Origin: Caprella mutica
Lineage: Eukaryota > Arthropoda > Malacostraca > Amphipoda > Caprellidae
Assembly: GCA_947561585.1 (NCBI GenBank)
Contig: CANNZV010002510.1
Location: 1-64,000, forward strand
Length of the DNA: 64,000 bases
Reading direction: 5' to 3'
The position numbers and the translations under genes are program-made. Under the pieces are notes generated by a model. It saw only the letters and a program-made list of their open reading frames with translations, had not been told where the DNA came from and did not search any database. Numbering within the stretch: position 1 is the stretch's first letter; every line of letters begins with the position of its first letter. Positions 34,690 through 47,324 of the stretch are shown here, in pieces.

Positions 34690-36957
34690 GGGGGTTGTTT
34701 TAACTGCACTGCACTTTATTTATAACTATTGGTGGTTGTTTTAACTCTTCACTGTGCACTTTATTTACAACTATTGGTGGTTGTTTTAACTCTTCACTGT
34801 GCACTTTATTTACAACTATTGGTGGTTGTTTTAACTCTTCACTGTGCACTTTATTTACAACTATTGGTGGTTGTTTTAACTCTTCACTGTGCACTTTATT
34901 TACAACTATTGGTGGTTGTTTTAACTCTTCACTGTGCACTTTATTTACAACTATTGGTGGTTGTTTTAACTCTTCACTGTGCAATTTATTTATAACTATT
35001 GGTGGTTGTTTTAACTCTTCACTGTGCACTTTATTTACAACTATTGGTGGTTGTTTTAACTCTTCACTGTGCACTTTATTTACAACTATTGGTGGTTGTT
35101 TTAACTCTTCACTGTGCAATTTATTTACAACTATTGGTGGTTGTTTTAACTCTTCACTGTGCACTTTATTTACAACTATTGGTGGTTGTTTTAACTCTTC
35201 ACTGTGCACTTTATTTACAACTATTGGTGGTTGTTTTAACTCTTCACTGTGCACTTCATTTACAACTATTGGTGGTTGTTTTAACTCTTCACTGTGCACT
35301 TTATTTACAACTATTGGTGGTTGTTTTAACTCTTCACTGTGCACTTTATTTACAACTATTGGTGGTTGTTTTAACTCTTCACTGTGCACTTTATTTACAA
35401 CTATTGGTGGTTGTTTTAACTCTTCACTGTGCACTTTATTTACAACTATTGGTGGTTGTTTTAACTCTTCACTGTGCAATTTATTTACAACTATTGGTGG
35501 TTGTTTTAACTCTTCACTGTGCACTTTATTTACAACTATTGGTGGTTGTTTTAACTCTTCACTGTGCACTTTATTTACAACTATTGGTGGTTGTTTTAAC
35601 TCTTCACTGTGCAATTTATTTACAACTATTGGTGGTTGTTTTAACTCTTCACTGTGCACTTTATTTACAACTATTGGTGGTTGTTTTAACTCTTCACTGT
35701 GCACTTTATTTACAACTATTGGTGGTTGTTTTAACTCTTCACTGTGCAATTTATTTATAACTATTGGTGGTTGTTTTAACTCTTCACTGTGCACTTTATT
35801 TACAACTATTGGAGGTTGTTTTAACTCTTCACTGTGCAATTTATTTACAACTATTGGTGGTTGTTTTAACTCTTCACTATGCACTTTCTTACAACTATTG
35901 GTGATTGTTTTAACTCTTCACTGTGCACTTTATTTACAACTATTGGTGATTGTTTTAACTCTTCAATGTGCACTTTATTTACAACTATTGGTGGTTGTTT
36001 TAACTCTTCACTGTGCATTTTATTTACAACTATTAGTGGATGTTTTAACTCTTCACTGTGCACTTTATTTACAACTATTGGTGGTTGTTTTAACTCTTCA
36101 CTATGCACTTTATTTACAATTATTGGTGGTTGTTTTAACTCTTCACTGAGCACTTTATTTACAACTGTTGGTAGTTGTTTTAACTCTTCACTGTGCACTT
36201 TATTTACAACTATTGGTGGTTGTTTTAACTCTTCACTGTGCACTTTATTTACAACTATTGGTGGTTGTTTTAACCCTTCACTGTGCACTTTATTTACAAC
36301 TATTGGTGGTTGTTTCACCCCTTCACTGTGCACTTTATTTACAACTATTGGTGGTTGTTTCACTCCTTCACTGTGCACTTTATTTACAACTATTGGTGGT
36401 TGTTTCACCCCTTCACTGTGCACTTTATTTACAACTATTGGTGGTTGTTTCACTCCTTCACTGTGCACTTTAATTACAACTATTGGTGGTTGTTTCACTC
36501 CTTCACTGTGCACTTTATTTACAACTATTGGTGGTTGTTTCACTCCTTCACTGTGCACTTTAATTACAACTATTGGTGGTTGTTTCACTCCTTCACTGTG
36601 CACTTTATTTACAACTATCGGTGATTGTTTCACCCCTTCACTGTGCACTTTATTTACAACTATTGGTGGTTGTTTTAACTCTTCACTGTGCACTTTATTT
36701 ACAACTATTGGTGGTTGTTTTAACTCTTCACTGTGCACTTTATTTACAACTATTGGTGGTTGTTTTAACTCTTCACTGTGCACTTTATTTACAACTATTG
36801 GTGGTTGTTTTAACTCTTCACTGTGCACTTTATTTACAACTATTGGTGGTTGTTTCACCCCTTCACTGTGCACTTTATTTACAACTATTGGTGGTTGTTT
36901 CACCCCTTCACTGTGCACTTTATTTACAACTATTGGTGGTTGTTTCACCCCTTGGTA
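34690..36957. repeat. Minisatellite, 45-bp unit (ACAACTATTGGTGGTTGTTT core)
   Basis: About 50 units, each also with TTCACTGTGCACTTTATTT. Two subfamilies differ at AACTCTTC versus CACCCCTTC/CACTCCTTC; the second is restricted to about 36300-36660 and 36840-36957. The 45-bp period leaves several frames open on both strands for up to 394 codons. The minus-strand peptide (VHSEELKQPPIVVNK) is hydrophilic and regular, but there is no start, splice or promoter support. Confidence 0.95.
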
Positions 36958-37300
36958 ACAATATTTCAGTGTTTAAAAATATTAACCGCAATATTGTTGT
37001 CACCACATCTCGTAAATTTAATTTATCCCAATATAATTCGTAGAGCGTTGATTTGTGGCAGTTTTTAATTATATCGTCCGAATGCAAACTAAATTACGAC
37101 TCAACTAAAGCTCTGGTAAATGTATATACATGTATATGCTATATGTACATATATATATACGCATGTTGAGCAGTTAAATTGAGTTAGTTATTTACTCAGT
37201 GAAAATATTTATAAAACCTGCGATAGAATTTGGTTAGGTAATTATTATATTCAATAAAAACGTGTCTGACGATACACCATTTGGTGAATTGTGAAGATAT
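36958..37300. other. AT-rich spacer, no gene seen
   Basis: Nothing recognised. Confidence 0.5.
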
Positions 37301-38340
37301 TGTACTCTTGGATAGTAACCAAGACTCTTGGATAGTAACTAATCCTTGTGGAGAGTAATTAATACTTGTGGATGGTAACTAATACTTGTGGATAGTAACT
37401 AATACTTGTGGATAGTAACTAATCCTTGTGGAGAGTAATTAATACTTGTGGATGGTAACTAATACTTGTGGATAGTAACTAATACTTGTGGATAGTAACT
37501 AATACTTGTGGATAGTAACTAATACTTGTGGATAGTAACTAATAATTATGGATAGTAACTAATACTTGTGGATAGTAACTTATACTTGTGGATAGTAACT
37601 AATACTTGTGGATAGTAACTAATAATTATGGATAGTAACTAATACCTGTGGATAGTAACTTATACTTGTGGATAGTAACCAAGACTCTTGGATAGTAACT
37701 AATACTTGTGGATAGTAACCAAGACTCTTGGATAGTAACTAATACTTGTGGATAGTAACTAATAGTTGTGGATAGTAACTTATACTTGTGGATAGTAACC
37801 AAGACTCTTGGATAGTAACCAAGACTCTTGGATAGTAACTAATACTTGTGGATAGTAACTAATACTTGTGGATAGTAACCAAGACTCTTGGATAGTAACT
37901 AATACTTGTGGATAGTAACTAATAGTTGTGGATAGTAACTAATACTTGTGGATAGTAACCAAGACTCTTGGATAGTAACTAATACTTGTGGATAGTAACT
38001 AATAGTTGTGGATAGTAACTAATACTTGTGTATAGTAACCAAGACTCTTGGATAGTAACTAATTCTTGTTGATAGTAACTAATATTTGTGGATAGTAACT
38101 AACACTTGTGGCTAGTAACTAATAATTGTGGATAGTCACTAATACTTGTGGAGAGTAATTAATACTTGTGGATAGTAACTAATACTTGTGGAGAGTAATT
38201 AATACTTGTGTATAGTAACTAATACTTGTGGATAGTAATCAAGATTATTGGATAGTAACCAAGATCATTGGATAGTATTCAAGACTCTTGGAAAATATTC
38301 TAGAATCTTGGATATTAACCAAGAATAGTTACTATCCAAA
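37301..38340. repeat. Minisatellite, 20-bp unit (GGATAGTAACTAATACTTGT)
   Basis: About 50 units, with a frequent variant GGATAGTAACCAAGACTCTT. The two types alternate in blocks. The right end decays (GGAAAATATTCTAGAATCTT). Confidence 0.95.
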
Positions 38341-38934
38341 AGTCTTTGTGTAATGTGGATATTAATCAATACTTGTATATAATAACCAAGAGTTGCCCAT
38401 CATTGTTTTTGTCACAGTGGCTCAAGGATACCGTAGAGTCTCACTTAGGGATATTATTCATTGCCATGGATACCAAGTGATACACCAACTGTGACATCAA
38501 GAGGTGGGGATAATTGATTGGATACTCTAAGAGACTTTCAAGAAAGGAAATTGACTTGAAATGAAAACGAACTAATATATTGAAGCTGAGTATTGTGTTT
38601 CCGGGATGAATTTGTGTATTCATATTTAAATATTATTTAAATTGAAGCTTGAGAGATGAAAATTGAGTCCAATTCAATGAATATTTAAGTTAACATTTGG
38701 CAAACGGGAATATTTTTAATGTTCATACATCAAAGTGAATGTGAATAATGAATGAATTCAGTCACTCGAATATTCTGGGGAGAATGTTTAAAATAGCCTT
38801 AATTAGAATATATCTGGTTATTAATTAATTTCTTTTTGTATGAATGAATTAATAATTATTTCACTGATTGAAAGGATGATATTTAATATGATAGTAATAT
38901 GGTATAATAATATTGGGAAATTAGAAACTAGACT
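38341..38934. other. Unique AT-rich sequence, no gene seen
   Basis: A small imperfect inverted repeat (GTCACAGTGG ... CAACTGTGAC) spans 38411-38494. Nothing else is recognised. Confidence 0.4.
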
Positions 38935-39056
38935 AGGGTAAGTTCCGCGTTATCGGACGAATCCACAATTTCGATCGTATAGGAAAAAAGAATATAATAA
39001 TGATTACATAATTCTTGGTATCCATGATGCCTGCAGGTATCGTGGATACCAATTGA
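38935..39056. mobile_element. MITE family 2, left half plus core palindrome
   Basis: TAGGGTAAGTTCCGCGTTAT and TTTCGATCGTATAGG lead into TTGGTATCCATGATGCCTGC and its inverse. The right arm is missing. It shows that family 2 carries the same core palindrome as family 1. Confidence 0.8.
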
Positions 39057-39529
39057 ATAGAGATTCCATCTATTTATTTCAAATCTCACATCTCTAAGAA
39101 TAACCTTATTGATTTAATTTAAAATATCTTGCATCTTTTCAGTCCCGGACATTTTTCAATTGGCGGCTGAGTGAAATTTAAATGTCCATCTAATGGAGGG
39201 ATGCGTCAGGCGGTGACATTTATATTAAATTCCGCAGGACATTCACAGAAGGTTGAAAAAGGTTATCTTCGAATGGTTTTCTCTATATGCAAATAATGTT
39301 TAAATTCATTGCCTGGAAACTAACTTTATTTATTCAAAGTCTTGGCTAAACTTTCGAAAAGTATTCATGCATGCAAAGAATAATTCTTTGTTCTGTATGT
39401 TCCAGTAGTTAGTTACGAGTTACTTCTATACGGAACTCTTGAGTGACTTTTAAGTTCGAATTCTATGTCGAGAAACTTCGCGCATCTCAGTTTGATTACA
39501 ATAATTTAATTAGCCATTGTTGTATCATT
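39057..39529. other. Unique sequence, no gene seen
   Basis: Nothing recognised. Confidence 0.4.
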
Positions 39530-39690
39530 GTTGGGGCAATGTTGAAACAATACTGGAGCAATGTTGAATAATAATAATGCAATGTTGTAACAATATTGAG
39601 GCAATGTTGTCACAATATTGAGGTAATGTTGCAACAATATTTTTGGGGTTATGACGTAACAATATCGGAGCAAGGTTGTCCCTATAAGCA
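39530..39690. repeat. Minisatellite, about 22-bp unit (GCAATGTTGTAACAATATTG)
   Basis: About seven degenerate units. The words AATGTTG and CAATATT are near inverse complements, so each unit can fold. Confidence 0.85.
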
Positions 39691-41494
39691 ATGCTACCTG
39701 GAAATATGTTGACTTTCGTTATCAATTACCAAAATTTGGCTTTTTTTTTGAGATTTATTTTTAGAAAAGGTTTGATTCGATTCCATGCGCAACTCTCTGA
39801 GTTATTTTGATACTTAAACCACGAAGAAAACAAAACACACTCTTTTCTCTGTAATATCATTTGTAATACGGGTAACAGACAAGTTTTTATTTCTCGTTTA
39901 TGAACATTAAGAGATCATCCACAGAAATGAATGTTGTTATTGAGAGAATGATGTTATTGGGAGTATGTTGTTATTAGATGTTGTTGTTGACTGTTATTAT
40001 CCAGTGTCTTCTACTAATGGTAGCAATGTCAACAGCAACTGTAGCTTCTTATTGCCAGATGGAACAGAGAAAAAATAAGATATACTTGTATATAAAAAGA
40101 GATACTAACTAATAAAAAATTTAAATAAATGAAGAATTTCTTGATTGGATAAAAAATGTTTGAATTGAAAATTTTCACAAAAATCTATGGAGTTTACTCC
40201 CAGTATTTAAGTTACGTTTTAGGTATATATTTTCATCATAATTGACACAAGGTTGGCTCTGTGAATATGATACAATGTCTGTATATTCTTCTACTAGTGA
40301 CTCTGACGACAAAATAACACCAATGGTACGCCCATTACATTAAATTACGGTTGTATTTTTTAGTTAAATATCATTTGTTTCATTTAAGAATATAGTCATG
40401 CAATACCGTATTAATTTATAAAAATGATTTTGACATCTTCAATTACACAAATTAGGTTCAATATCCGTCCTTTCGAATTTCGAAAATTGATGACAATCAA
40501 ATCACAATTTTAAGAAGCATTATAATTTTATTCGGAAAGTATTCCAATAGGGTTTGACAAACACTTGAAGCCAAATAGATTCCATGACTTGTTTTGAGAG
40601 ACGTGTTAATTTATTCGAAACACATTTCGGATTCGTTTGAGGGTCTTTGAATTGCAGCAACATGCTTCCAGATTTCAGTCTTGGCAGCTATGTATATTGG
40701 AGTAAAATGACCTCAGAAATAGAAAACCCGTGCAAATAAGTAAATGAAAACAGGATCTTTGAGTTCAAACCTCTGAATTAATAATATTTTAATGTCAAAA
40801 AAAGTTCAAATTAGTTGAGATAATCACAGTAACAAAGGAACAAATCTCAGCCAGTTGGTCATTACGAAAACTTTGTGAATTTATATTAAATATCTCTGGC
40901 CCACTCACGCCAAAACTTACCAAATTAGGATAATTTCTTGAGGAACTTTCGGGCAAACTGCAACCACGAAGCATGTGGACGAACTTGTCCTATAAGATGT
41001 TTGACGACAACTTAATGTTCTCGTTGAGGTGAAATGCAGACTGTTACTCTCGAATGTAATCTTGGGAAGAAGTAATTTCAGCAGGAATGAAATTATTTGG
41101 ATTTGTGAGAATTACTTTGTGTAGTAGTTTCTTAAATAAGGCATATGAAATGTTATATAATAAACTTTTACAACTGAATAACCTTTCTCATATTAAATAC
41201 CAACAAAAAATACGAAAATAACTATATATCTATTTGTATTCATATTACTATGTTCAATTTCATTATTTTTAATTCTTATCTAATTTTAATCTATGTTTTT
41301 TTCCTCATTGTGTCTTACTTTCCAAGTCCAATATAACTATAATTTATTAATATACAAATTACTCTTGAATGAAACGTGTGAAGGAAAATCCTCCTGTAGG
41401 AAATATGACAGTCTTTTCTAAGCTGGTCTTCGCGTGACAGAACTAATGTGATTGAATGAATCAACCCAGCTCTGCTCCTTTGAATGTGGAAAAA
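39691..41494. other. Unique AT-rich sequence, no gene seen
   Basis: The longest stretch (1.8 kb) without a recognised repeat in the central desert. I see no splice-bounded open frame. Confidence 0.5.
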
Positions 41495-42075
41495 GCACGA
41501 TATTAGAGCTAGGTAAGTCTGCAGTATCTTATACACGATATTAGAGCTAGGTAAGTCTGCAGTATCTTATACACGATATTAGAGCTAGGTAAGTCTGCAG
41601 TATCTTCTACACGATATTAGAGCTAGGTAAGTCTGCAGTATCTTATACACGATATTAGATCTAGGTAAGTCTGCAGTATCTTCTACACGATATTAGAGCT
41701 AGGTAAGTCTGCAGTATCTTATACACGATATTAGATCTAGGTAAGTCTGCAGTATCTTCTACACGATATTAGAGCTAGGTAAGTCTGCAGTATCTTATAC
41801 ACGATATTAGAGCTAGGTAAGTCTGCAGTATCTTCCACACGATATTAGAGCTAGGTAAGTCTGCAGTATCTTCTACACGATATTAGAGCTAGGTAAGTCT
41901 GCAGTATCTTATACACGATATTAGATCTAGGTAAGTCTGCAGTATCTTCTACACGATATTAGAGCTAGGTAAGCCTGCAGTATCTTATACACGATATTAG
42001 ATCTAGGTAAGTCTGCAGTATCTTATACACGATATTAGATCTAGGTAAGTCTGCAGTATCTTATACACGATATTA
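41495..42075. repeat. Minisatellite, 38-bp unit (AGAGCTAGGTAAGTCTGCAG core)
   Basis: About 15 units, each also with ACACGATATT and TATCTTAT. Variants are AGATCTAGG and TCTTCTAC, arranged in a roughly alternating order. Every unit holds a consensus-like splice donor (AG/GTAAGT). Confidence 0.95.
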
Positions 42076-42434
42076 GAAGTAGATCTCGATATTCTAAGAT
42101 TAGTATATTCTACGATATATTAAAATAGATATATCTAATATATATCTAAGTATCTATTAGATATTTTCAATAAAACCTTTCTGCTGTATTATAAAGCTCG
42201 AGAGTTCGCATTTTCTTTTCATTCTTATTTCTGACTGAAAACATTTATTGTACCCCCATAGCAATAAAAGTTAAGGAAAATAAATCTTTGCAGTAACGGT
42301 TAAATGGATTCTGAATTTCTATACGAATTGAGTGAGCGATTCAGTGTAGAAGAAAGGGGTACATTTTTGTGTTATTTAAAAAAATTATATTTACAGTCGA
42401 TTTTTTCTAAATATTCTTAATTACAACGCTCCAT

Positions 42435-42800
42435 TCCACAGATACTTTATTCACAGACACTCTATTCACAGACACTCTATTCACAGACACTCTATTCACA
42501 GACACTTTATTCACAGACACTCTATTCACAGACATACTATTCACAGACACTCTATTCACAGACACTCTATTCACAGACACTCCATTCCACAGACACTCTA
42601 TTCACAGACACTCTATTCACAGACACTCCATTCCACAGACACTCTATTCACAGACACTCTATTCACAGACACTCTATTCACAGAAACTCTATTAACAGAC
42701 ACTCTATTAACAGACACTCTATTCACAGACACTCTATTCACAGACACTCTATTCACAGACACTCTATTCACAGACACTCTATTCACAGACACTCTCTTCC
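42435..42800. repeat. Minisatellite, 15-bp unit (CAGACACTCTATTCA)
   Basis: About 24 units. The minus-strand frame (VNRVS repeats) is a by-product. Confidence 0.93.
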
Positions 42801-43014
42801 TCTTTCCAGTCACACAGTCTTTTTCCAATCTCGCAGGTTTATCTCTACAGATGCAATATAAATGTCTCGGTGTGCGTATCTCGGGCCAATACATCCAATG
42901 TTTGTATCAAATCCACCCACGCATGAGAAACATCTCCAAATGAGATTTCTTCGGTCGAAATTTTACCAGAGGAAAGACGGTAAATTCTATGGGAACTATT
43001 CTTTGGAAGCTGAC

Positions 43015-43275
43015 CAATAGGAGAGCGAGTTGATAAGTTGAGTGTGACGTCACAGTCAGTAGTTACCCAATCAGAGAGCGAGTTGATAAGTTGAGTGTGA
43101 CGTCACAGTCAGTAGTTACCCAATCAGAGAGCGAGTTGAAAGTTGATAGTGACGTCACAGTCAGTAGTTACTCAATCAGAGAGCGAGTTAAAAAGTTGAG
43201 AGTGACGTCACAGTCAGTAGTTACTCAATCAGAGAGCGAGTTGAAAAGTTGAGAATGACATCACAGTAATTTCTA
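43015..43275. repeat. Five 50-53 bp repeats, each with a CRE site
   Basis: Unit: GAGCGAGTTGATAAGTTGAG, then TGTGACGTCACAGTCAGTAG, then TTACCCAATCAGA. Perfect TGACGTCA occurs at 43045, 43098, 43150 and 43203; the fifth unit has TGACATCA at 43256. CRE sites bind CREB/ATF-class bZIP factors; a function here is not shown. Confidence 0.9.
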
Positions 43276-43506
43276 TATTTAGATTGCTCGTTAGAATGAT
43301 AATCTGTTCAAATAGACTGGATTATCACACTTAGGAAGATTTGTTAATTTAAATATTGCTTTTACATTTAAATAAAATATTATATGTTCATTAAAAATAA
43401 TTAAAAATAAGTTATAAAATTAATTGATTATGATGATTTGAATTTATCATAAGAATTTACATCAAAGTGATTTACTTATCCATTTCCAAACGTCCTCACA
43501 TAGGAA

Positions 43507-43710
43507 AGGTAAGTTCTGAGTTATCGGACGATTCCACATTTTCGATCATATAAGAAAAAAATATATAATATTTTCATTAACCTCTTTTTTTGCCTAAATA
43601 ATGCCTGCGTGTATCATGGACATAAATATAAATAAGATAATACTCATTATATAGCATTTTTCTTATATGTTCGAAAATGTGGAACCGTCCATTGACTCGT
43701 AACTTACCCC
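43507..43710. mobile_element. MITE family 2, complete
   Basis: Left arm GGTAAGTTCTGAGTTATCGG, right arm ending CTCGTAACTTACCCC; core worn (ATGCCTGCGTGTATCATGG). Confidence 0.85.
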
Positions 43711-43984
43711 AATGAATATCATCACCTGTCATATCTACTAATGACTTGTCATTTAATGCACCTGAACAGAGCAAAGGATGACAACTTTCTGACGTTTCTA
43801 ATCTGAGGGAAGATTTTAAATTGCTTTTTTTTTCTTGTGGGAGAAACGTTAGTGCGACAATCAAATGATGTTATCTCTTGCTGCTACCGCCGCAAAATGG
43901 CAGAAGGTGATGTTTTGATCTGTAATCTTAATTTCCTTCGTAATATTTATTCATTTATATGCTTTATCTTGCTATTCGCTTAAC

Positions 43985-44160
43985 TCAAGAAGTATTCAAC
44001 CAAATTGCCTGAAATTTATTGGGACGATTGGTCATTATCCAATAACTTTTGGTTATATTTTAAGAGCGATCGGGTCAAAGGTCAGGTCAGAAAAAGGTCA
44101 TATTCGATTGGAACTGTGGGGAATGTATGCGCTCTACGAGTGCCCGTTCTAGTTTCTAAT
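43985..44160. repeat. Relative of the TGACC-type interspersed repeat
   Basis: Holds AAGTATTCAACCAAATTGCC, GGGACGATTGGTCATTATCC and GGTCAAAGGTCAGG, then GTATGCGCTCTACGAGTGCC. It is inverted relative to 12697-13292. Confidence 0.6.
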
Positions 44161-44287
44161 AATTCAGTAATGAAAATATTTAATCGATATTTTTAACAAC
44201 TAAAATTAACATTTATTAATAAATATTAAATTATTCCTATAAAATATATTTCCTATAATAATATGTTCCTATGAATATTTACCCCAA

Positions 44288-44407
44288 GGGTAAGTTCCAA
44301 GTTATCGGACAGTTCCACATTTTCAATTAATTGCTATCCATGATATCTAAGTAACTTTCCTTTTATGATCGAAAATTAGGAACCGTCCAATAACTTGTAA
44401 CTTACCC
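44288..44407. mobile_element. MITE family 2, short form
   Basis: GGGTAAGTTCCAAGTTATCG at the left and an inverted copy ending AACTTACCC at the right, about 120 bp with most of the core lost (TGCTATCCATGATATC remains). Confidence 0.85.
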
Positions 44408-44459
44408 AGTTATTAAAGACAATTGTTCAAAAGGAATCAACATTGAATCTACAATTACG

Positions 44460-44752
44460 CTTTACATATTAGTATAGCTTTACATATTAGTATAGCTTTA
44501 CATATTAGTATAGCTTTACATATTAGTATAGCTTTACATATTAGTATAGCTTTACATATTAGTATAGCTTTACATATTAGTATTGCTTTACATATTAGTA
44601 TAGCTTTACATATTAGTATAGCTTTACATATTAGTATAGCTTTACATATTAGTATAGCTTTACATATTAGTATAGCTTTACATATTAGTATAGCTTTACA
44701 TATTAGTATAGCTTTACATATTAGTATAGCTTTACATATTACTATAGCTTTA
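44460..44752. repeat. Minisatellite, 18-bp unit (TATAGCTTTACATATTAG)
   Basis: About 16 nearly identical units. Confidence 0.95.
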
Positions 44753-45095
44753 TGTTATAGAAAATGCACAGACAAATTGTACACTTTCACTCAAACTTCC
44801 TCACGATTTATTCAGACAAACTTTGGAGCTTTGAGCGGAGAAAACAACAGTCAAATTCAGAATTGTTTCGCCACTCGAGGAAAAAGAAGAGCGAGTTTTC
44901 AAGCCAGTCTAATAAAGTGCAAAAGTTTTAATGAATTTTGAACCAAGTTTGCAGTCATTAAAAGGTCCAAAGTTTGGCAAACATTGACTAGAGGTTTAAA
45001 TACATCCACTCAATTGTATTACCAACTTTACTCTTCTAACTGCCAAGCACAGCTCTAATAAGGGGCTTGATTGTCATTGGCAATCCACATTCTCA
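44753..45095. other. Unique sequence, no gene seen
   Basis: Less AT-rich than its surroundings but without a recognised exon. Confidence 0.4.
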
Positions 45096-45097
45096 TT

Positions 45098-45253
45098 TAG
45101 GGTTAGTTACGAGTTATAGGATTTTTCCAAATTTTCGATCATGTAAGAAAGAAATACTGTAATTGTTAAAACAACAAGTTGAATGATAATCATTATTTTA
45201 TACTTTTCTTATGATCGATAATGTGGAATTTTTTGATTAGTCAGAACTTACCC
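45098..45253. mobile_element. MITE family 2, diverged
   Basis: TAGGGTTAGTTACGAGTTAT at the left, GTCAGAACTTACCCC at the right, with TTTTCGATCATGTAAG and TCTTATGATCGATAATGTGG inside. Confidence 0.75.
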
Positions 45254-45999
45254 CAGTGATTTATATATTTTCCTTTACAATTTTTTATTTATCGTGTATG
45301 TAAAATATAAATTATGTACTGCAAATTTTGAATATTTAACTGTATACTGAAAATGTTTATATATATACATATATTTTATACACTAATTTTAGTTGACGTA
45401 CGACATACTATACCAAAAAAAAAAACATTAACAAATATAAAGAATTCAATTTTATTCGCACTATCCTATATTCTTCTCATACTATCTATAATTAAATTTC
45501 ACTTCCTGTTTATTTTCTTTAATATCTCTAAATCTTATTCAACGTTCTCCAGAAGAACAGTGCTGCCAATATCCGACTTGAAATGCCAATCAAAAGATAA
45601 TAGCGAGAGGTTGGTACGCCTCATTTTCTGTGGCACAAAAAGATAGGCAGTTTGATGCCGTATGGCGGATCCACTCCAGGGAAATTAAAAATGTCGGCCG
45701 TGTGGCGATACTCTCGGTATCTTTTCTTGGTTTGATGGTCAGTTCTAATGGGACACTTTAGGGTATTTTATTGAGTATCTTAACGCCTTGTTATCGTGTA
45801 ATTGATGGCACTAATTGATAAGTCTTGAAAGGAAATTGCTAAGTTAAACATTTTAATGTATAATTCAATTAACTTTAGGAAGTTATACTTATTGATGAAT
45901 TTTACAATTATTTAATTTTATTTTAAAATCAATTGATTAAAATTATTTTACGACCTGTTTATTATGATTATTTCAAATGTATATATAAAAGTATTTTAA
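45254..45999. other. AT-rich sequence, no gene seen
   Basis: Nothing recognised. Confidence 0.5.
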
Positions 46000-46390
46000 A
46001 ATCGATATATTAAAAGTATTTTAAAATCGATATATTGAAATTATTTTAAAATCTGTTTTAAATTATTTTAAATTATTTTAAAATCTGTTTTAAATTATTT
46101 TAAAATCTATTTTAAAATCTGTTTTAAATTATTTTAAAATCTGTTTTAAATTATTTTAAAATCTGTTTAAATTATTTTAAAATCTGTTTTAAATTATTTT
46201 AAAATCTGTTTTAAATTATTTTAAAATCTATTTTAAAATCTGTTTTAAATTATTTTAAAATCTGTTTTAAATTATTTTAAAATCTGTTTTAAATTATTTT
46301 AAAATCTGTTTTAAATTATTTTAAAATCTATTTTAAAATCTGTTTTAAATTATTTTAAAACCTGTTTTAAATTATTTTAAAATCTATCTC
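46000..46390. repeat. Minisatellite, about 22-bp unit (TTTTAAATTATTTTAAAATC)
   Basis: About 17 AT-rich units, each self-complementary (ATTTTAAAAT). Confidence 0.9.
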
Positions 46391-46564
46391 AACTAATTTC
46401 CTAAATTATATAGGATATTATTATCATTTCCTTACCATTTTCACTGCATTTTTCAAGCCACATCACCTACTAAGGGCCAATATTCTCCTCTGAGCCACTC
46501 TTCACTCTGACAAATGATGGAAACCTCATCTCCTAGCAACGTCACCCATCATATCCCTTATTTT

Positions 46565-46830
46565 AGGGCCGTACACACGTTGGGTTTTTTAAGTCTTTCC
46601 ACCAGACTTTTTGCTAAGCTCCTCCTACTTTTCCCGCGAGAATATAAGAAAAACGATATAATAACTATTTATTTCAGTTTGTATCCATGATACCTGCAGG
46701 TATCATGGATACAAACTGAAATAAATATCAATTATATCGTTTTTTTCTTATATTCTCGCGGGAAAAGTAGGAGGAGCTTAGCAAAAGTCTGGTGGAAAGA
46801 CTTAAAAAACTTTGCATGTATACTGGCCCT
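46565..46830. mobile_element. Foldback MITE, family 1 (complete)
   Basis: Starts AGGGCCGTACACACGTTG, has the CTCCTCCTACTTTTCCC arms and the GTATCCATGATACCTGC core, and ends with a worn inverse (GTATACTGGCCCT). A family-2 MITE follows two to four bases later. Confidence 0.9.
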
Positions 46831-46832
46831 TA

Positions 46833-46979
46833 TAGGGTAAGTTCCGAGTTATCGAACCAGATACATATTTTCGATCATATAAGAAAAAGTTTAATACTTC
46901 AAATAACGAGTTAAATAATAAGGATTTTCTTATACGATCGCAAACGTGTAACTGTCCTATAACTCGGAGTTTGTCCTAC
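46833..46979. mobile_element. MITE family 2, next to a family-1 MITE
   Basis: TAGGGTAAGTTCCGAGTTAT at the left; right arm ends CTCGGAGTTTGTCCTA. TA at both ends. Confidence 0.85.
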
Positions 46980-47324
46980 TTTACATTGGAAAAGCTAAGC
47001 CTCAATTTGTCACACGAAAGATAAATTCAATATTTTGTGTCTCACAAATTGTTCGTAAGGTAACAATTTATTGTTAGAAATATACAGCAGAAAATGTTTA
47101 GAGTTTTTATATATCTATATATTTATTTGAGAAATATTTAACTGATTGTATATAAATGTTTGTGTATGTGTATCCTTTTATTTTTTCCATAAATGATAAT
47201 GCTTTTTTGTAAGATTTTATTTTAGGAAATTCAACATTTTTTCTTTTTTTTTCAATTGAAAAATTTATGTCTAAACCCAAAAAGAAATGTTGATGGGTTA
47301 TCTAAATAATAAAATGGTTTCCCC

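Noticed and set aside
34700..36948. Minus-strand repeat protein (VHSEELKQPPIVVNK, up to 394 codons)
   Set aside because: Attractive periodic peptide, but the 45-bp array keeps frames open on both strands, and a promoter, introns and codon constraint are absent.
41495..42075. CRISPR-like regular repeats
   Set aside because: Tandem units without spacers in a eukaryotic genome; a minisatellite.
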